NCBI GenBank assembly: GCA_034433795.1
Contig: DAOUAE010000020.1
Coordinates: forward strand, 53,865 to 117,864
Origin: DAOUAE01 sp034433795
GTDB taxonomy: Bacteria; Chloroflexota; UBA6077; FW602-bin22; DAOUAE01
Reading direction: 5' to 3'
Length of the DNA stretch: 64,000 bases
In this document: in pieces, positions 1 to 8,514 of the stretch
How the letters are laid out: each line of letters begins with the position of its first letter
How positions within the stretch are numbered: position 1 is the first letter of the stretch
Notes under the pieces: generated by a model
Databases searched by the model: none
What the model was told of the DNA's origin: nothing
The model's input: only the letters and a program-made list of their open reading frames with translations
Made by a program: the position numbers and the translations under genes

Positions 1-1
1 A

Positions 2-895
2 CTGGCCCATTGCTACGGAGCGGCAGCCGTGCGCTTCTTCCGGTACTGGTTCGAGGAGCCGGTCATCGCCGAACTGCACGCCCTGGCCCTGGCCATCCGG
101 CAGGCGCCCGCCGATCTGCACGCCTTTCTGCAGACGCTCTTCTCCTCGCTCATCATCACCAAGAGCGGCGGGCTGAGCCGCGCCCGGGACCTGGCCCACA
201 GCCGTCCCCACCGCGACCCCCACAAGCGGGTCCAGCAGAGCGCGCTCGCGGCCTTCGCCGAGCGCCTCGAGGCCGCGCAACGGGTTCTGGCCGGCTGGCC
301 GCGTCCGGCCAGCCCGGCGCTGATCGTCCGGGCCGATGCCCGGGCCCTGCCCCTCGCCGACCGCAGCGTGGCCCTGATCGTCACCTCGCCGCCCTACGCC
401 GCAGGCGCCATCGACTATCTGCGGGCCCACAAGTTCTCGCTGGTCTGGCTAGGCTATCCCCCCGACCGGCTGACCCCGCTGCGCCGGCGGTACATCGGAT
501 CCGAGCAAGGCGAGAACCTGACCGAACGCCTGCCGCCGACCGCCCGGGCGGTCCTGCGCCGGCTGACCGAGCGCGACCCGCGCCGGGCGGCAGTGGTGGC
601 CCGCTACTACCGGGACCTGGGGCTGATCCTGGCCGAGATGCTCCGCGTTCTGCAGCCGGGACGGGCGGCCGTGATCGTCGTCGGCTCCTCGATCATCCGG
701 GGAATCCCCATTCAGGTGCCGGCCGTCCTCAGAGAACTGGCCGAACAGGCGGGCTTTCGCTTCGTGGGCCAGGCGGTGCGCGAGATCGTCCGTGACGCCC
801 GCATGCTCCCGGTCAGCGCCCGCAGCCACCGCCAGGGGATCGAGGCCCGGCTGCATGAGGAGACCGTCGTCGGGCTGGTCCGGCCGGAGGCGTAG
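2..895 (+). CDS. SPPY-type DNA methyltransferase, 5'-truncated by the window edge
   Basis: The frame is open to the first base, so the gene starts upstream and only its C-terminal ~297 residues are seen. A GTG at 29 is in frame but need not be the start. A TSPPY tetrad (about residues 119-123 counted from that GTG) is the catalytic motif IV of N4-cytosine/N6-adenine amino-methyltransferases. It is followed by an IDYLRAHK-like segment and, near the C-terminus, a hydrophobic strand ending in VVGSS that may help bind AdoMet. No restriction endonuclease is visible next to it, and the downstream genes run in the opposite direction. Family membership is firm; target base and specificity are not known. 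It could be an orphan or regulatory methylase. Confidence 0.8.
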   Translation: MAHCYGAAAVRFFRYWFEEPVIAELHALALAIRQAPADLHAFLQTLFSSLIITKSGGLSRARDLAHSRPHRDPHKRVQQSALAAFAERLEAAQRVLAGWPRPASPALIVRADARALPLADRSVALIVTSPPYAAGAIDYLRAHKFSLVWLGYPPDRLTPLRRRYIGSEQGENLTERLPPTARAVLRRLTERDPRRAAVVARYYRDLGLILAEMLRVLQPGRAAVIVVGSSIIRGIPIQVPAVLRELAEQAGFRFVGQAVREIVRDARMLPVSARSHRQGIEARLHEETVVGLVRPEA

Positions 896-903
896 ACGCC
901 GGC

Positions 904-1173
904 TCAGCCGGGCAGGCCCAGCCGCCGGGCCGTCTGCCGCACGGCCTCGACCAGCCGGGCCTCATCAGGATAGAGGCGCTCGGGCAGGGCCCGCACCAGG
1001 TCCCGAAGGCGCACTCGCACCGGCCAGTCGGCCTTGACCCAGCGCACGCGTTTGTCGCGCACCAGATCGAGCAGCTGGCTCTTGGTCAATGGGTAGGGCC
1101 GTCCCTGGACCAGCCGCAGCAGCGCCCAGGGGCCGACCACCACGGCGGGACGCCCTCTGTTATGTCCACTCAT
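904..1173 (-). CDS. Small basic protein, possibly DUF2795-like
   Basis: 89 codons, started at the ATG at 1173. That start overlaps the 3' end of the upstream ribbon-helix-helix gene by 14 nt, so the two are translationally linked. The middle reads as a short alpha-helical domain (LTKSQLLDLVRDK, then LVRALPERLYP) that resembles DUF2795, a small domain of unknown function. There is no signal peptide or membrane segment. The frame is also open much further upstream, but that extension would cover the neighbouring gene and has no family features. With its partner it could form a toxin-antitoxin-like or regulator pair; this is an inference from architecture only. Confidence 0.6.
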   Translation of the reverse strand: MSGHNRGRPAVVVGPWALLRLVQGRPYPLTKSQLLDLVRDKRVRWVKADWPVRVRLRDLVRALPERLYPDEARLVEAVRQTARRLGLPG

Positions 1174-1396
1174 AGCGCACGCCACCCCGACGGCGTGGGC
1201 CTGGCCCGGCCAGCACCGCCGGCTGGAGGGCCGCCCGGCGCTCCGCCACCCACCGCCGGATCGCCTCCTCGACCAGGCTGTGCCAGTCGCGTCCCTCGGC
1301 TCGCGCGCGCGCCTGGAGCCGGGCCAGGAGAGCCGCCGCAACCGGCACCGCCAGCATCTTGTGGCCGACGATCTCACGTGTCTGCGGCCCGGCCAT
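1160..1396 (-). CDS. Ribbon-helix-helix-like small protein
   Basis: 78 residues. The core reads strand then two amphipathic helices (MLAVPVAAALLARLQARAR, then WHSLVEEAIRRWVAERR), the pattern of antitoxin or regulator-type ribbon-helix-helix DNA-binding proteins. It is the first gene of a two-gene reverse unit with the 89-residue protein at 904-1173. Such small RHH genes overlapping a second small gene usually autoregulate their promoter. The partner lacks a PIN or RelE signature, so calling this a toxin-antitoxin pair would be speculative. Confidence 0.6.
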   Translation of the reverse strand: MAGPQTREIVGHKMLAVPVAAALLARLQARARAEGRDWHSLVEEAIRRWVAERRAALQPAVLAGPGPRRRGGVRYEWT

Positions 1397-1559
1397 GCCA
1401 CTCCTCCCCGGCTCTCGCCAGCAGAGACCGTACCACGGCCTCCCGCCTGAAGGAAGCGGTCCCCCCCGGCGACAACGCGCCAGATCCGCCGACCAGGGAC
1501 TTCCCCTGAACCGCCCGTTGGGCTAGGATCGGGCCAAAGAGCACGCGGAGGCGACGACC

Positions 1560-3089
1560 ATGGCGGTGATTCTGGCCATCGATCAGGGCACAACCGGAAC
1601 CACAGCGCTCCTCTTCGACCAGCACGGCCGGGCGCTGGGTCGGGGATACGCCGAGATCACCCAGTACTACCCGCAACCCGGCTGGGTCGAGCACGACCCT
1701 CAGGAGATCTGGCAGAGCGTTCTCCGGGCCGTGATCGCCGCCCGGCGAGCCGCCGGCCTCTCGCCAGAGAGCATCACCGCCATCGGCCTGACCAACCAGC
1801 GCGAGACCGTGCTGGTGTGGGACGCCGCGACCGGCCAGCCGCTCCACCGGGCCATCGTCTGGCAGTGTCGACGCACCGCCGCCCTCTGCGCCGACCTCCG
1901 AGCCCGGGGCTACGAACCGGAGTTCCGCCGGCGAACCGGCCTGCTCCTCGACCCCTACTTCTCCGGCACCAAACTCGCCTGGCTGCTTGATCATCTCCCC
2001 GGCGCGCGCGACCTGGCCGCCGCCGGCCGTCTGCGGGCCGGCACCGTCGACACCTGGCTTCTCTGGCACCTGACCGGGGGACAGGTCCACGCCACCGATG
2101 TCTCCAACGCCAGCCGCACTCTTCTCCTCAACCTCCACACCGGCCGGTGGGACGACGACCTGCTGGCCGTGCTCAACATCCCGAGCCAGATCCTGCCCGT
2201 GGTGCGTCCCTCCAGCGGTGACTTCGGGCAGACCGTCGAGATCACCACCGACGACGGCGAGCGGGTCCTGGCCGCAGGCATCCCCATCCGGGGCGTGGCC
2301 GGCGACCAGCAGGCCGCTCTCTTCGGACAGGCCTGCTTCGAGCCGGGGATGGTCAAGGTGACCTACGGCACCGGCAGTTTCCTTTTGATGCACACCGGCA
2401 CCCGACCGGTGCTCACCCAAAGCGGCCTGCTGACCACCATCGCCTGGGGGCTGGAGGACCGTCTGGAGTACGCTCTGGAGGGAAGCGTCTTCATCGCCGG
2501 CGCCGCCGTCCAGTGGCTGCGCGACGGCCTGGGAATCATCCGCCAGGCCAGCGAGGTCGAGGCCCTGGCCACCAGCGTCCCCGACAGCGGCGGCGTCTAT
2601 TTCGTCCCGGCCTTCGTCGGGCTGGGCGCGCCCTACTGGGACGCCTACGCCCGCGGACTGCTCATCGGCCTGACCCGCGGGACGACCCGGGCCCACCTGG
2701 CCCGGGCGACGCTCGAGGCCATCGCCTACCAGGTCTACGACGTGGTCCAGACCATGGCCGATGAGGCCGGGCTGCCGCCGGCCGAACTGCGCATCGACGG
2801 GGGCGCGGCGGTCAACAACTTCCTGGCCCAGTTCCAGAGCGATATCACCGGCGTGCCGGTCGTCCGCCCGACGCAGACCGAGACGACGGCCCTGGGGGCG
2901 GCCTATCTGGCCGGGCTGGGCGCCGGCGTCTGGCGCTCGCGGGCCGACCTCCGCGCCCTCTGGCAGGCCGAGCGACGCTTCCACCCCCAGATGGCTCCCG
3001 AGCAGCGCGCCCGCCTGCTTCGCGACTGGCGGCGGGCGGTCGAGCGCGCGCGCGGCTGGGCCGGTCCGGCGGAGGGCACGGCTTTTTGA
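1560..3089 (+). CDS. glpK: Glycerol kinase
   Basis: 509 residues, full length for the family. It phosphorylates glycerol to sn-glycerol 3-phosphate with ATP in the cytoplasm. FGGY-kinase hallmarks are present: the N-terminal phosphate loop DQGTTGTT, the NQRET glycerol-contacting segment, the TWLLWHLTG and SNASRT region, and the C-terminal ATP-binding GGAAVNNFLAQFQSD segment. The ATG at 1560 follows GGAGG. A weak -10-like TAGGAT lies at 1524-1529. No glpF, glpD or glycerol regulator is adjacent, so it appears monocistronic. Its stop codon lies inside the consensus promoter of the next gene. Confidence 0.96.
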   Translation: MAVILAIDQGTTGTTALLFDQHGRALGRGYAEITQYYPQPGWVEHDPQEIWQSVLRAVIAARRAAGLSPESITAIGLTNQRETVLVWDAATGQPLHRAIVWQCRRTAALCADLRARGYEPEFRRRTGLLLDPYFSGTKLAWLLDHLPGARDLAAAGRLRAGTVDTWLLWHLTGGQVHATDVSNASRTLLLNLHTGRWDDDLLAVLNIPSQILPVVRPSSGDFGQTVEITTDDGERVLAAGIPIRGVAGDQQAALFGQACFEPGMVKVTYGTGSFLLMHTGTRPVLTQSGLLTTIAWGLEDRLEYALEGSVFIAGAAVQWLRDGLGIIRQASEVEALATSVPDSGGVYFVPAFVGLGAPYWDAYARGLLIGLTRGTTRAHLARATLEAIAYQVYDVVQTMADEAGLPPAELRIDGGAAVNNFLAQFQSDITGVPVVRPTQTETTALGAAYLAGLGAGVWRSRADLRALWQAERRFHPQMAPEQRARLLRDWRRAVERARGWAGPAEGTAF

Positions 3090-3114
3090 CAGCCGCCGGC
3101 CTCCCGGCTATAAT
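3086..3114 (+). promoter_or_regulatory. Consensus sigma-70 promoter for the redoxin gene
   Basis: A perfect TTGACA (3086-3091), 17-nt spacer and perfect TATAAT (3109-3114). The predicted transcription start is near 3121, about 28 nt before the redoxin ATG at 3149. The -35 box overlaps the glpK stop codon (3087-3089). Confidence 0.9.
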
Positions 3115-3148
3115 CGGCCCGGCGGCATTCCCCGCGTGAGGACAGAGC

Positions 3149-3637
3149 ATGGCGACCGTTCAGCAGACTGCGCCCGACTTCACCCTGCCCGGCCTCGACC
3201 AGCGTCCGTACCGCCTGCGGGAGGCCCTGCGCCAGGGACCCGTGCTCCTGGCCTTCTGCAAGAGTACCTGCGGCACCTGCAAACTGGCCTTCCCCTACCT
3301 CGAGCGTCTCTGGCAGACCCTGGGCCCCACGGGCTGGACCCTCTGGGCCATCGCCCAGGACCGCCCCGACCAGGCGGCCCGCTTCGTCCGGGAGACCGGC
3401 ATCACCTTCCCTGTTCTCCTCGACACCCCTGACTACGCCGTCTCCCGCCTCTACGACCCCGAGGCCACCCCCACGCTCTACCTCATCGACACCGACGGCC
3501 GGATCGTCCAGACGATCGGCGGATTCTCCAAAGACGCCTACAACGCCCTGGCCGCCGACCTCGCCCGACGCCTCGGACGCGAACCGGTCATCATCGCCCC
3601 GCCCGACGACGGCCGCCCCTCTTTCCGCCCGGGCTGA
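3149..3637 (+). CDS. Thioredoxin-like / AhpC-TSA family redoxin
   Basis: 162 residues. It starts with the peroxiredoxin/TlpA-type motif TAPDFTLPGLD and has a CxxC active site CGTC at Cys41-Cys44, with an extra Cys37. A later ATPTLYLIDTDGRIV segment contains the cis-proline and strand typical of TlpA/ResA and bacterioferritin-comigratory-type folds. No signal peptide or anchor is visible, so a cytoplasmic thiol-disulfide reductase or peroxidase is most likely. It is transcribed alone from the strong promoter at 3086-3114. Substrate is not identifiable. Confidence 0.85.
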   Translation: MATVQQTAPDFTLPGLDQRPYRLREALRQGPVLLAFCKSTCGTCKLAFPYLERLWQTLGPTGWTLWAIAQDRPDQAARFVRETGITFPVLLDTPDYAVSRLYDPEATPTLYLIDTDGRIVQTIGGFSKDAYNALAADLARRLGREPVIIAPPDDGRPSFRPG

Positions 3638-3671
3638 ACATCGCTCCACCGGGGCTAGGCTAGCCCCACCG

Positions 3672-3980
3672 TCACACGCCGGCGATATCAACCTGGTCGG
3701 CCCGGTCCCAGACGACCTCGTTGAGCGGAACAGCCGGGCTGTCGGACGCCCCGGCCTCCTCGGTCAGGGCCGGCACGCCCTCCGGACGCTCCCGGCTGGC
3801 GCGGAAAACCACGTACCGCCAGAAGTCGGTGAAGTCGCGGAAGACGCGCCCAGGCGGCACGGTGGCCAGCAGTTCGTGCGGGATCAGGGGATCACGCTGC
3901 AGGATGGCCTCACGGGTCAGGCCCTCGGCCCAGGGCAATCGCTGGAGCCGCTCCCGGTACCACTCGATGCTGTGCTGCAC
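3672..3980 (-). CDS. Hypothetical protein, 102 residues
   Basis: GTG start at 3980 preceded by a GGGGTGAG ribosome-binding site. The protein is rich in Trp, Arg and Tyr and predicted soluble. I do not recognise its family. It lies 64 nt downstream of the HD hydrolase in the same direction, so it may be the second gene of that transcript. An 8-bp perfect hairpin (3992-4012) sits just before its ribosome-binding site. The convergent gap to the redoxin gene contains a 7-bp hairpin at 3651-3667 with no T-run. Confidence 0.6.
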   Translation of the reverse strand: MQHSIEWYRERLQRLPWAEGLTREAILQRDPLIPHELLATVPPGRVFRDFTDFWRYVVFRASRERPEGVPALTEEAGASDSPAVPLNEVVWDRADQVDIAGV

Positions 3981-4044
3981 CGCTCACCCCTTCGACCGGT
4001 CTCCCCGGTCGACCCCGCAGGGGCCGTGCCGCCCCGGCCGGCCG

Positions 4045-4722
4045 TCAGTCCGCTCCCTCTGGCGCCGGGGCGGACGGCGCCCCGAGCACCTGTACCAGGG
4101 CCCGAAGCAGCGGATCGCCAACCTCCTGCTGGACCTCGGCGGCGAACGAGCCGATGGGGAGGTCGGGGTAGATCGCCCGGTACTCCAACGCCTGGAGCCA
4201 GGTCTCAACCTTATCGAGCTCTTTGACAAAGCGGGCCGCCGGCGTCTGACCGGCCAGGTACTCCTGCCAGGCGCTCTCCAGGTCCTGCCGCACCGCCGCT
4301 GGGAGGTCGGCCACCAGGCGCCGGAACGCGGCCTCTTCACGGGCGCGCTTGCGCTGACGCTGACGCTCGCGGACCTCGGGCGGGGGCGGCCGGTCGAGAA
4401 GCTGGCGCCGGTCGACGCCGGGCTGGGCCAGGAGTTCGTCGAAGGGGGTGAGGTCACCCACCAGGCTCTCGGCCAGATCATGGACCAGGACCAGCCGGAC
4501 CAGGCGGTCCGGCTCGAGCCCTCGGGCCCGTCCCAGAACCCAGGCCATCACCGCCAGCCGGAAGACGTGGTCGGCCACGGACTCGGCTGCGGCCACCCCA
4601 CGGTCCACCCAGCCCTGCCGACGCAGGCTCTTGAGCCGCCCGACGGTCTGGAGAAACCGGACAAGCGCCTTCAGGGCTGCGGGATCGAGCGGCGCCGGGC
4701 CGGATGGGATGGTCTGTGTCAC
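4045..4722 (-). CDS. HD-domain phosphohydrolase (YfbR/HDDC2-type nucleotidase-like)
   Basis: 225 residues. The HD signature is complete: ESVADHVFRLA gives the first His, and LVLVHDLAESLVGD gives the His-Asp pair and the following acidic residue. The helical layout and length match the HDDC2/YfbR branch, whose members remove phosphate from deoxynucleoside 5'-monophosphates. The exact substrate is inferred, not shown. An insert of about 30 Arg/Glu/Gln-rich residues after the DLTPFDELL segment looks solvent-exposed. A -10-like TATACT (reverse strand, 4774-4779) lies about 50 nt upstream, back to back with the promoter of the amidohydrolase operon; no convincing -35 is seen. Confidence 0.85.
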   Translation of the reverse strand: MTQTIPSGPAPLDPAALKALVRFLQTVGRLKSLRRQGWVDRGVAAAESVADHVFRLAVMAWVLGRARGLEPDRLVRLVLVHDLAESLVGDLTPFDELLAQPGVDRRQLLDRPPPPEVRERQRQRKRAREEAAFRRLVADLPAAVRQDLESAWQEYLAGQTPAARFVKELDKVETWLQALEYRAIYPDLPIGSFAAEVQQEVGDPLLRALVQVLGAPSAPAPEGAD

Positions 4723-4803
4723 GGAACCCCTCCTCAGCCGCGGTCCAGCCGGGTATCATGCACGGTTGAGGCCAGTATAGCAGAGCCCATCGTCCCCCGG
4801 CTA

Positions 4804-4832
4804 TTTACCGGGGGCGGCGGCTGTGGTATATA
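4804..4832 (+). promoter_or_regulatory. Promoter of the amidohydrolase-Rieske-hydrolase operon
   Basis: TTTACC (4804-4809), 17-nt spacer, TATATA (4827-4832). The predicted start is near 4839, and the first ATG of the operon is at 4866 after a GGGAGGAGCG ribosome-binding site. Confidence 0.65.
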
Positions 4833-4865
4833 GGGAAGCAGACAGCCCCGGCAGCGGGAGGAGCG

Positions 4866-5957
4866 ATGGTCCAGCCCGGTCTCATCGACTGCGACCTCCA
4901 TGTCACCCCGGCCTCAGTCGAGGTCCTCTTCCCCTATCTGGCGCCCCACTGGCAGGAGTACATCCGCGAATCGGCCTTCAAGGGCCCGGTGGACTTCGCC
5001 TATCCCAAAAACGCTCCCCTCACCGTCCAGCCCGCCCTGCGCTCCTCGCCCGGCGCGGTCCCCGGCACGACGCTGGCCGAGGTCCGCCAGCAGGCCCTCG
5101 ACCCGTGGGGCACCACCTACGCCATCCTCCAGTGCGACTACCCCATTCAGACCGTCCACAACCCCGACCTGGCGGCCGCCCTGGCCCGGGCGGTCAACGA
5201 CTGGCTGATCCAGGAGTGGCTGGAGAAAGACCCCCGCCTGCGGGCGGCGCTGGTGGTGCCCATCCAGGTGGTGGAGCTGGCGGTGCGCGAGGTCGAGCGG
5301 GTGGGGGATCATCCGGGGTTCGTCCAGGTGTATCTCCCGGTCCGCTCGGAGGCCCCGTATGGGAACCGGCGCTACTGGCCGCTCTATGCGGCGGCGGTCC
5401 GCCACCGCCTGGCGATCGGGATCCACTACGGGGGCGCCCCCGGACACCCGCCGACCCCCACCGGCTGGCCCTCGTACTTTCTGGAGGAGTACGTGGCGAT
5501 GGCCCTGGTCGCCCAGAGCCAGCTCCTCAGCCTGGTCAGCGAGGGGGTCTTCGACCGCTTCCCGGAGCTGAAGGTAGTGGTGCTGGAGTGCGGCTGGAGC
5601 TGGCTGCCGGCGTTTCTGTGGCGCTTCGACAAGGACTGGAAGGGGCTGCGGCGGGAGGTGCCGTGGGTCCGCCAGCCGCCCTCGGCCTACATCCGCGCGC
5701 ACTGCCGCTTCAGCCTGCAGCCGCCCGACGTCCCGCCCGAGCCGCGCGGGCTGGCCCAGGTCCTCGACCACCTGGAGACCGACGAGCTGCTGCTGTTCGC
5801 CACCGACTACCCCCACTGGCACTTCGACCAGCCCGCGGAGGCGCTCCCCGCCGGACTGCCGGCGGCCCTGCGGCCCAAGATTCTGTGGGAGAACGCCTGG
5901 CGGTGGTATCAGTGCACAGGCCGGTTCGCCCCGGCCGGAGGAGAGGGACCATGGTGA
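4866..5957 (+). CDS. Amidohydrolase family protein (COG2159), first of a tandem pair
   Basis: 363 residues. A metal-dependent TIM-barrel hydrolase or decarboxylase of the amidohydrolase_2 group. The N-terminal IDCDLHVTP carries the metal-binding Asp-x-His, a central GIHYGG gives the strand-5 His, and the C-terminal FATDYPHWHFD carries the last catalytic Asp. Relatives include ACMSD- and LigW-type decarboxylases and various hydrolases. The family alone does not tell the substrate. Its last 7 nt overlap the next gene, a paralogue with the same domain order. It is the first gene of a five-gene operon with a Rieske ferredoxin and two esterase-fold proteins, which suggests degradation of an aromatic or amide/ester-linked compound. 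Confidence 0.88.
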   Translation: MVQPGLIDCDLHVTPASVEVLFPYLAPHWQEYIRESAFKGPVDFAYPKNAPLTVQPALRSSPGAVPGTTLAEVRQQALDPWGTTYAILQCDYPIQTVHNPDLAAALARAVNDWLIQEWLEKDPRLRAALVVPIQVVELAVREVERVGDHPGFVQVYLPVRSEAPYGNRRYWPLYAAAVRHRLAIGIHYGGAPGHPPTPTGWPSYFLEEYVAMALVAQSQLLSLVSEGVFDRFPELKVVVLECGWSWLPAFLWRFDKDWKGLRREVPWVRQPPSAYIRAHCRFSLQPPDVPPEPRGLAQVLDHLETDELLLFATDYPHWHFDQPAEALPAGLPAALRPKILWENAWRWYQCTGRFAPAGGEGPW

Positions 5958-7039
5958 AACCGGCCACCCATCCGGCGGCCGACCGCCGGAGCCGTCTCGC
6001 GGTCATCGACTGTGATATCCACAACGCTCTGCCCAGCGAGGCGGCACTGCTCCCGTATCTGCCGGCCCGCTGGCGGCGGCAGTATGAACTCTTCGGCCTG
6101 CGCGGCCGGCAGGGAGCCTACTACCCGCGGATGGTGCCGCATGCGGCCCGGACCGACGCCTGGCCGCCCTCGGGGCAGCCGCCGGGGTCGGACCTGACTT
6201 TCCTGCGCGAGCAGCTCCTCGACCAGTACGGCATCGAGTACGGGATTCTGAACCCGCTCATCGGGGTGGGGGGCCAGCTCAACCTGGAGTACAGCGCCGC
6301 CCTGGCCCGCGCGGTCAACGAGTGGCAGGTGGCGGAGTGGCTGGAGAAGGAGCCCCGGCTGCGGGCGGCCATCGTGGTGCCCTATGAGGACGGGGCCCTG
6401 GCGGCGGCCGAGGTCCGGCGGGCGGCGGCGCACCCGGGGTTTGTGCAGGTGCTGGTGCTCTCGCGGACGTGTGAGCCCTTGGGGCGGCGGAAGTACTGGC
6501 CGCTGTATGAGGCGGCGGTGGAGCGGGGGCTGCCGGTGGGCATCCACTTCGGCGGGACCGGGGCCGGGCCGATCACCGGCTGCGGCTGGCCCTCGTACTA
6601 CATCGAGGACCACGTGGGGGTGGCCCAGGCGATGCAGGCCCAGGTGGTGAGCCTGGTCTGCGAAGGGGTGTTCGAGGTCTTTCCCAGCCTCAAAGTGGTG
6701 CTGATCGAGGGGGGCTTCGCCTGGTTTCCGGCGCTAATGTGGCGGCTGGATGCCGCCTGGCGGCGGCTCAAGGAGGAGGTGCCGCACCTCCGGCGGGCGC
6801 CCTCGGAGTATCTGCGGACCCACTTCTGGCTGACCACCCAGCCGATGGAGGAGCCGCACCGGCCCCGGTACTTCCTGGACATTCTCGCGCAGGTGGGGGT
6901 GGAGCGGCTGATGTTCGCCACCGATTACCCGCACTGGGACTTCGACGACCCGGAGACGGCCTTTCCGGTGCCGCTGCCCGCGGCGGTGCGGCGCCAGATC
7001 CTGGCCGAGAACGCACGGGCGCTCTACCGGCTGCCCTGA
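5951..7039 (+). CDS. Amidohydrolase family protein (COG2159), second of a tandem pair
   Basis: 362 residues from the ATG at 5951, preceded by GGAGGAGAGG inside the end of the previous gene. It shares the layout of its neighbour: IDCDIHNALPSE at the N-terminus, a VGIHFGGTG middle motif and FATDYPHWDFDDPE near the C-terminus. The region between the N-terminal metal motif and the centre is clearly different, so the pair probably has different substrates or forms a heteromer. The next gene (Rieske protein) follows after 14 nt. Confidence 0.88.
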   Translation: MVKPATHPAADRRSRLAVIDCDIHNALPSEAALLPYLPARWRRQYELFGLRGRQGAYYPRMVPHAARTDAWPPSGQPPGSDLTFLREQLLDQYGIEYGILNPLIGVGGQLNLEYSAALARAVNEWQVAEWLEKEPRLRAAIVVPYEDGALAAAEVRRAAAHPGFVQVLVLSRTCEPLGRRKYWPLYEAAVERGLPVGIHFGGTGAGPITGCGWPSYYIEDHVGVAQAMQAQVVSLVCEGVFEVFPSLKVVLIEGGFAWFPALMWRLDAAWRRLKEEVPHLRRAPSEYLRTHFWLTTQPMEEPHRPRYFLDILAQVGVERLMFATDYPHWDFDDPETAFPVPLPAAVRRQILAENARALYRLP

Positions 7040-7053
7040 GGGAAGGGGAGACG

Positions 7054-7491
7054 ATGGGGCGGTACATCGTGGGACGGGTGAGCGAGATCCCGCCGGGGGG
7101 CCGCAAGATCGTCGAGGTCGCCGGCCGGTCGGTCGGGGTGTTCAATGTGGGGGGCGAGTTCTTCGCCCTGCGCAACCGCTGTCCGCACCAGGGGGGACCG
7201 CTCTGCGCGGGCCATCTTCTCGGGCTGGTGCTGGCCGAGGCGCCGGGCGAGTACCGGTACCTGCGGCCGGGGGAGATTCTGCGCTGTCCCTGGCACGGCT
7301 GGGAGTTCGACGTCCGGACCGGGCAGTCCTGGATCGACCCGGCCCGGGTGCGGGTGCGGCGCTATGAGGTGCTGCTCGCCCCGGACCCGGCCACCGCCGA
7401 GATGCCCGGCCGCCTCCCGGGCCCCTACGTCGCCGAGACCTACCCGGTCTCAGTCGAGGACCCCTTCATCATCGTCGAAATTCCGGAGTAG
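7054..7491 (+). CDS. Rieske [2Fe-2S] ferredoxin
   Basis: 145 residues. Both cluster-binding motifs are intact: CPHQGGPL (Cys-x-His) and CPWHGWEFD (Cys-x2-His). It has no transmembrane anchor and no catalytic oxygenase domain, so it is a soluble electron-transfer Rieske protein of the type that feeds ring-hydroxylating oxygenases. The two motifs are about 35 residues apart because of an insert, longer than in minimal ferredoxins. No oxygenase large subunit or reductase is found nearby. Its electron donor and acceptor are therefore unknown. Strong GGAAGGGGAG ribosome-binding site. Confidence 0.92.
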   Translation: MGRYIVGRVSEIPPGGRKIVEVAGRSVGVFNVGGEFFALRNRCPHQGGPLCAGHLLGLVLAEAPGEYRYLRPGEILRCPWHGWEFDVRTGQSWIDPARVRVRRYEVLLAPDPATAEMPGRLPGPYVAETYPVSVEDPFIIVEIPE

Positions 7492-7534
7492 CCCTTCGGG
7501 GCCGACGGCTTCACCTCAGTGCTGGAGGAGAGCG

Positions 7535-8485
7535 ATGGTCCAGACCGCCTCGCCCGCCGAGTTCCAGTCGACCGTTCAGAAGCCGGCCGACTTCGACGCC
7601 TTCTGGGAGGAGGTCCTGGCCCAGGCGGCGGCCATTCCCCTCGATCCGACACTGGAAGAAGTGCCCCTGCGCTCGACGTCCGAGGTGGTGGTCTACGAGG
7701 TCCACTACACCAGCCTGGACCACCTGCGCATCGCCGCCTGGTACTGCCGGCCCCGCCACCACGCCGGTCCCCTGCCGGCCGTCATCCTCTACCCCGGCTA
7801 CATCAGCGAGCCGGTCCTGCCCAAGAGCTGGGCTGCTCAGGGCTACGCCGCCCTGAGCGTCGCCCCGCGCGGGAAACTGCGCTCCAACCGCCACTTCAAC
7901 CCCGGCTACCCCGGCCTCCTCACCTATAACATCGTCGACCGGTACACCTACGGCTACCGGGGCTTCTACGTCGACGCCTGGCGGGCGGTGGACTTCCTGC
8001 TGACCCGCCCCGAGGTCGACCCGACCCGGATCGGGGTGACCGGCAGCAGCCAGGGCGGCGCCCTGACGGTTCTGACGGCGGCCATGCGCCCCGAGGTCCG
8101 CTGCGCGGCGGCCGGCGCGCCTTTCCTCTGCGGGATGATGGATGCTATCCGCCTGACCCACTCCTACCCCTATGAGGAGATCAACGAGTACCTGCGCCTC
8201 TACCCGGAGCGCGAGCCGCAGGTCCGCCAGACTCTGGCCTACTACGACTGCCTGAGTTTCGCCGACCGCGTCCGCTGTCCCATCATCATCAACATCGGCC
8301 TCAAGGACGATGTCTGCCCGCCAGAGACCGGCTACGCCCTCTTCCGGGCCATCGTCTCGCCCCAGAAACGGCTCTACGCCTACCCGGAGTGCGCCCACGA
8401 CGCCGGCAGCGCCTGGCACGCCCCCATCGTCCAGGCCTTCCTGCAGGAACACCTTCAGCCCATTCCGGCGGCCACTCCCGCCTGA
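7535..8485 (+). CDS. Alpha/beta hydrolase, acetyl xylan esterase (AXE1)-like
   Basis: 316 residues from the ATG at 7535 after GGAGGAGAGCG. AXE1/cephalosporin-C-deacetylase-type layout: an N-terminal ADFDAFWEE segment, oxyanion-hole region YPGYISEP, nucleophile elbow GSSQGG (Ser172), acid around LKDDV (Asp258/259) and catalytic His in CAHD (His288). No signal peptide, so a cytoplasmic ester hydrolase is likely. It is immediately followed by a paralogue that has lost these residues. Confidence 0.88.
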   Translation: MVQTASPAEFQSTVQKPADFDAFWEEVLAQAAAIPLDPTLEEVPLRSTSEVVVYEVHYTSLDHLRIAAWYCRPRHHAGPLPAVILYPGYISEPVLPKSWAAQGYAALSVAPRGKLRSNRHFNPGYPGLLTYNIVDRYTYGYRGFYVDAWRAVDFLLTRPEVDPTRIGVTGSSQGGALTVLTAAMRPEVRCAAAGAPFLCGMMDAIRLTHSYPYEEINEYLRLYPEREPQVRQTLAYYDCLSFADRVRCPIIINIGLKDDVCPPETGYALFRAIVSPQKRLYAYPECAHDAGSAWHAPIVQAFLQEHLQPIPAATPA

Positions 8486-8514
8486 TCGCCCGGCATCGTC
8501 GGAAAGGAGCCACG

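Noticed and set aside
3651..3667. 7-bp hairpin between redoxin and the 102-aa gene
   Set aside because: Short stem and no T-run on either strand; not enough to call a terminator.
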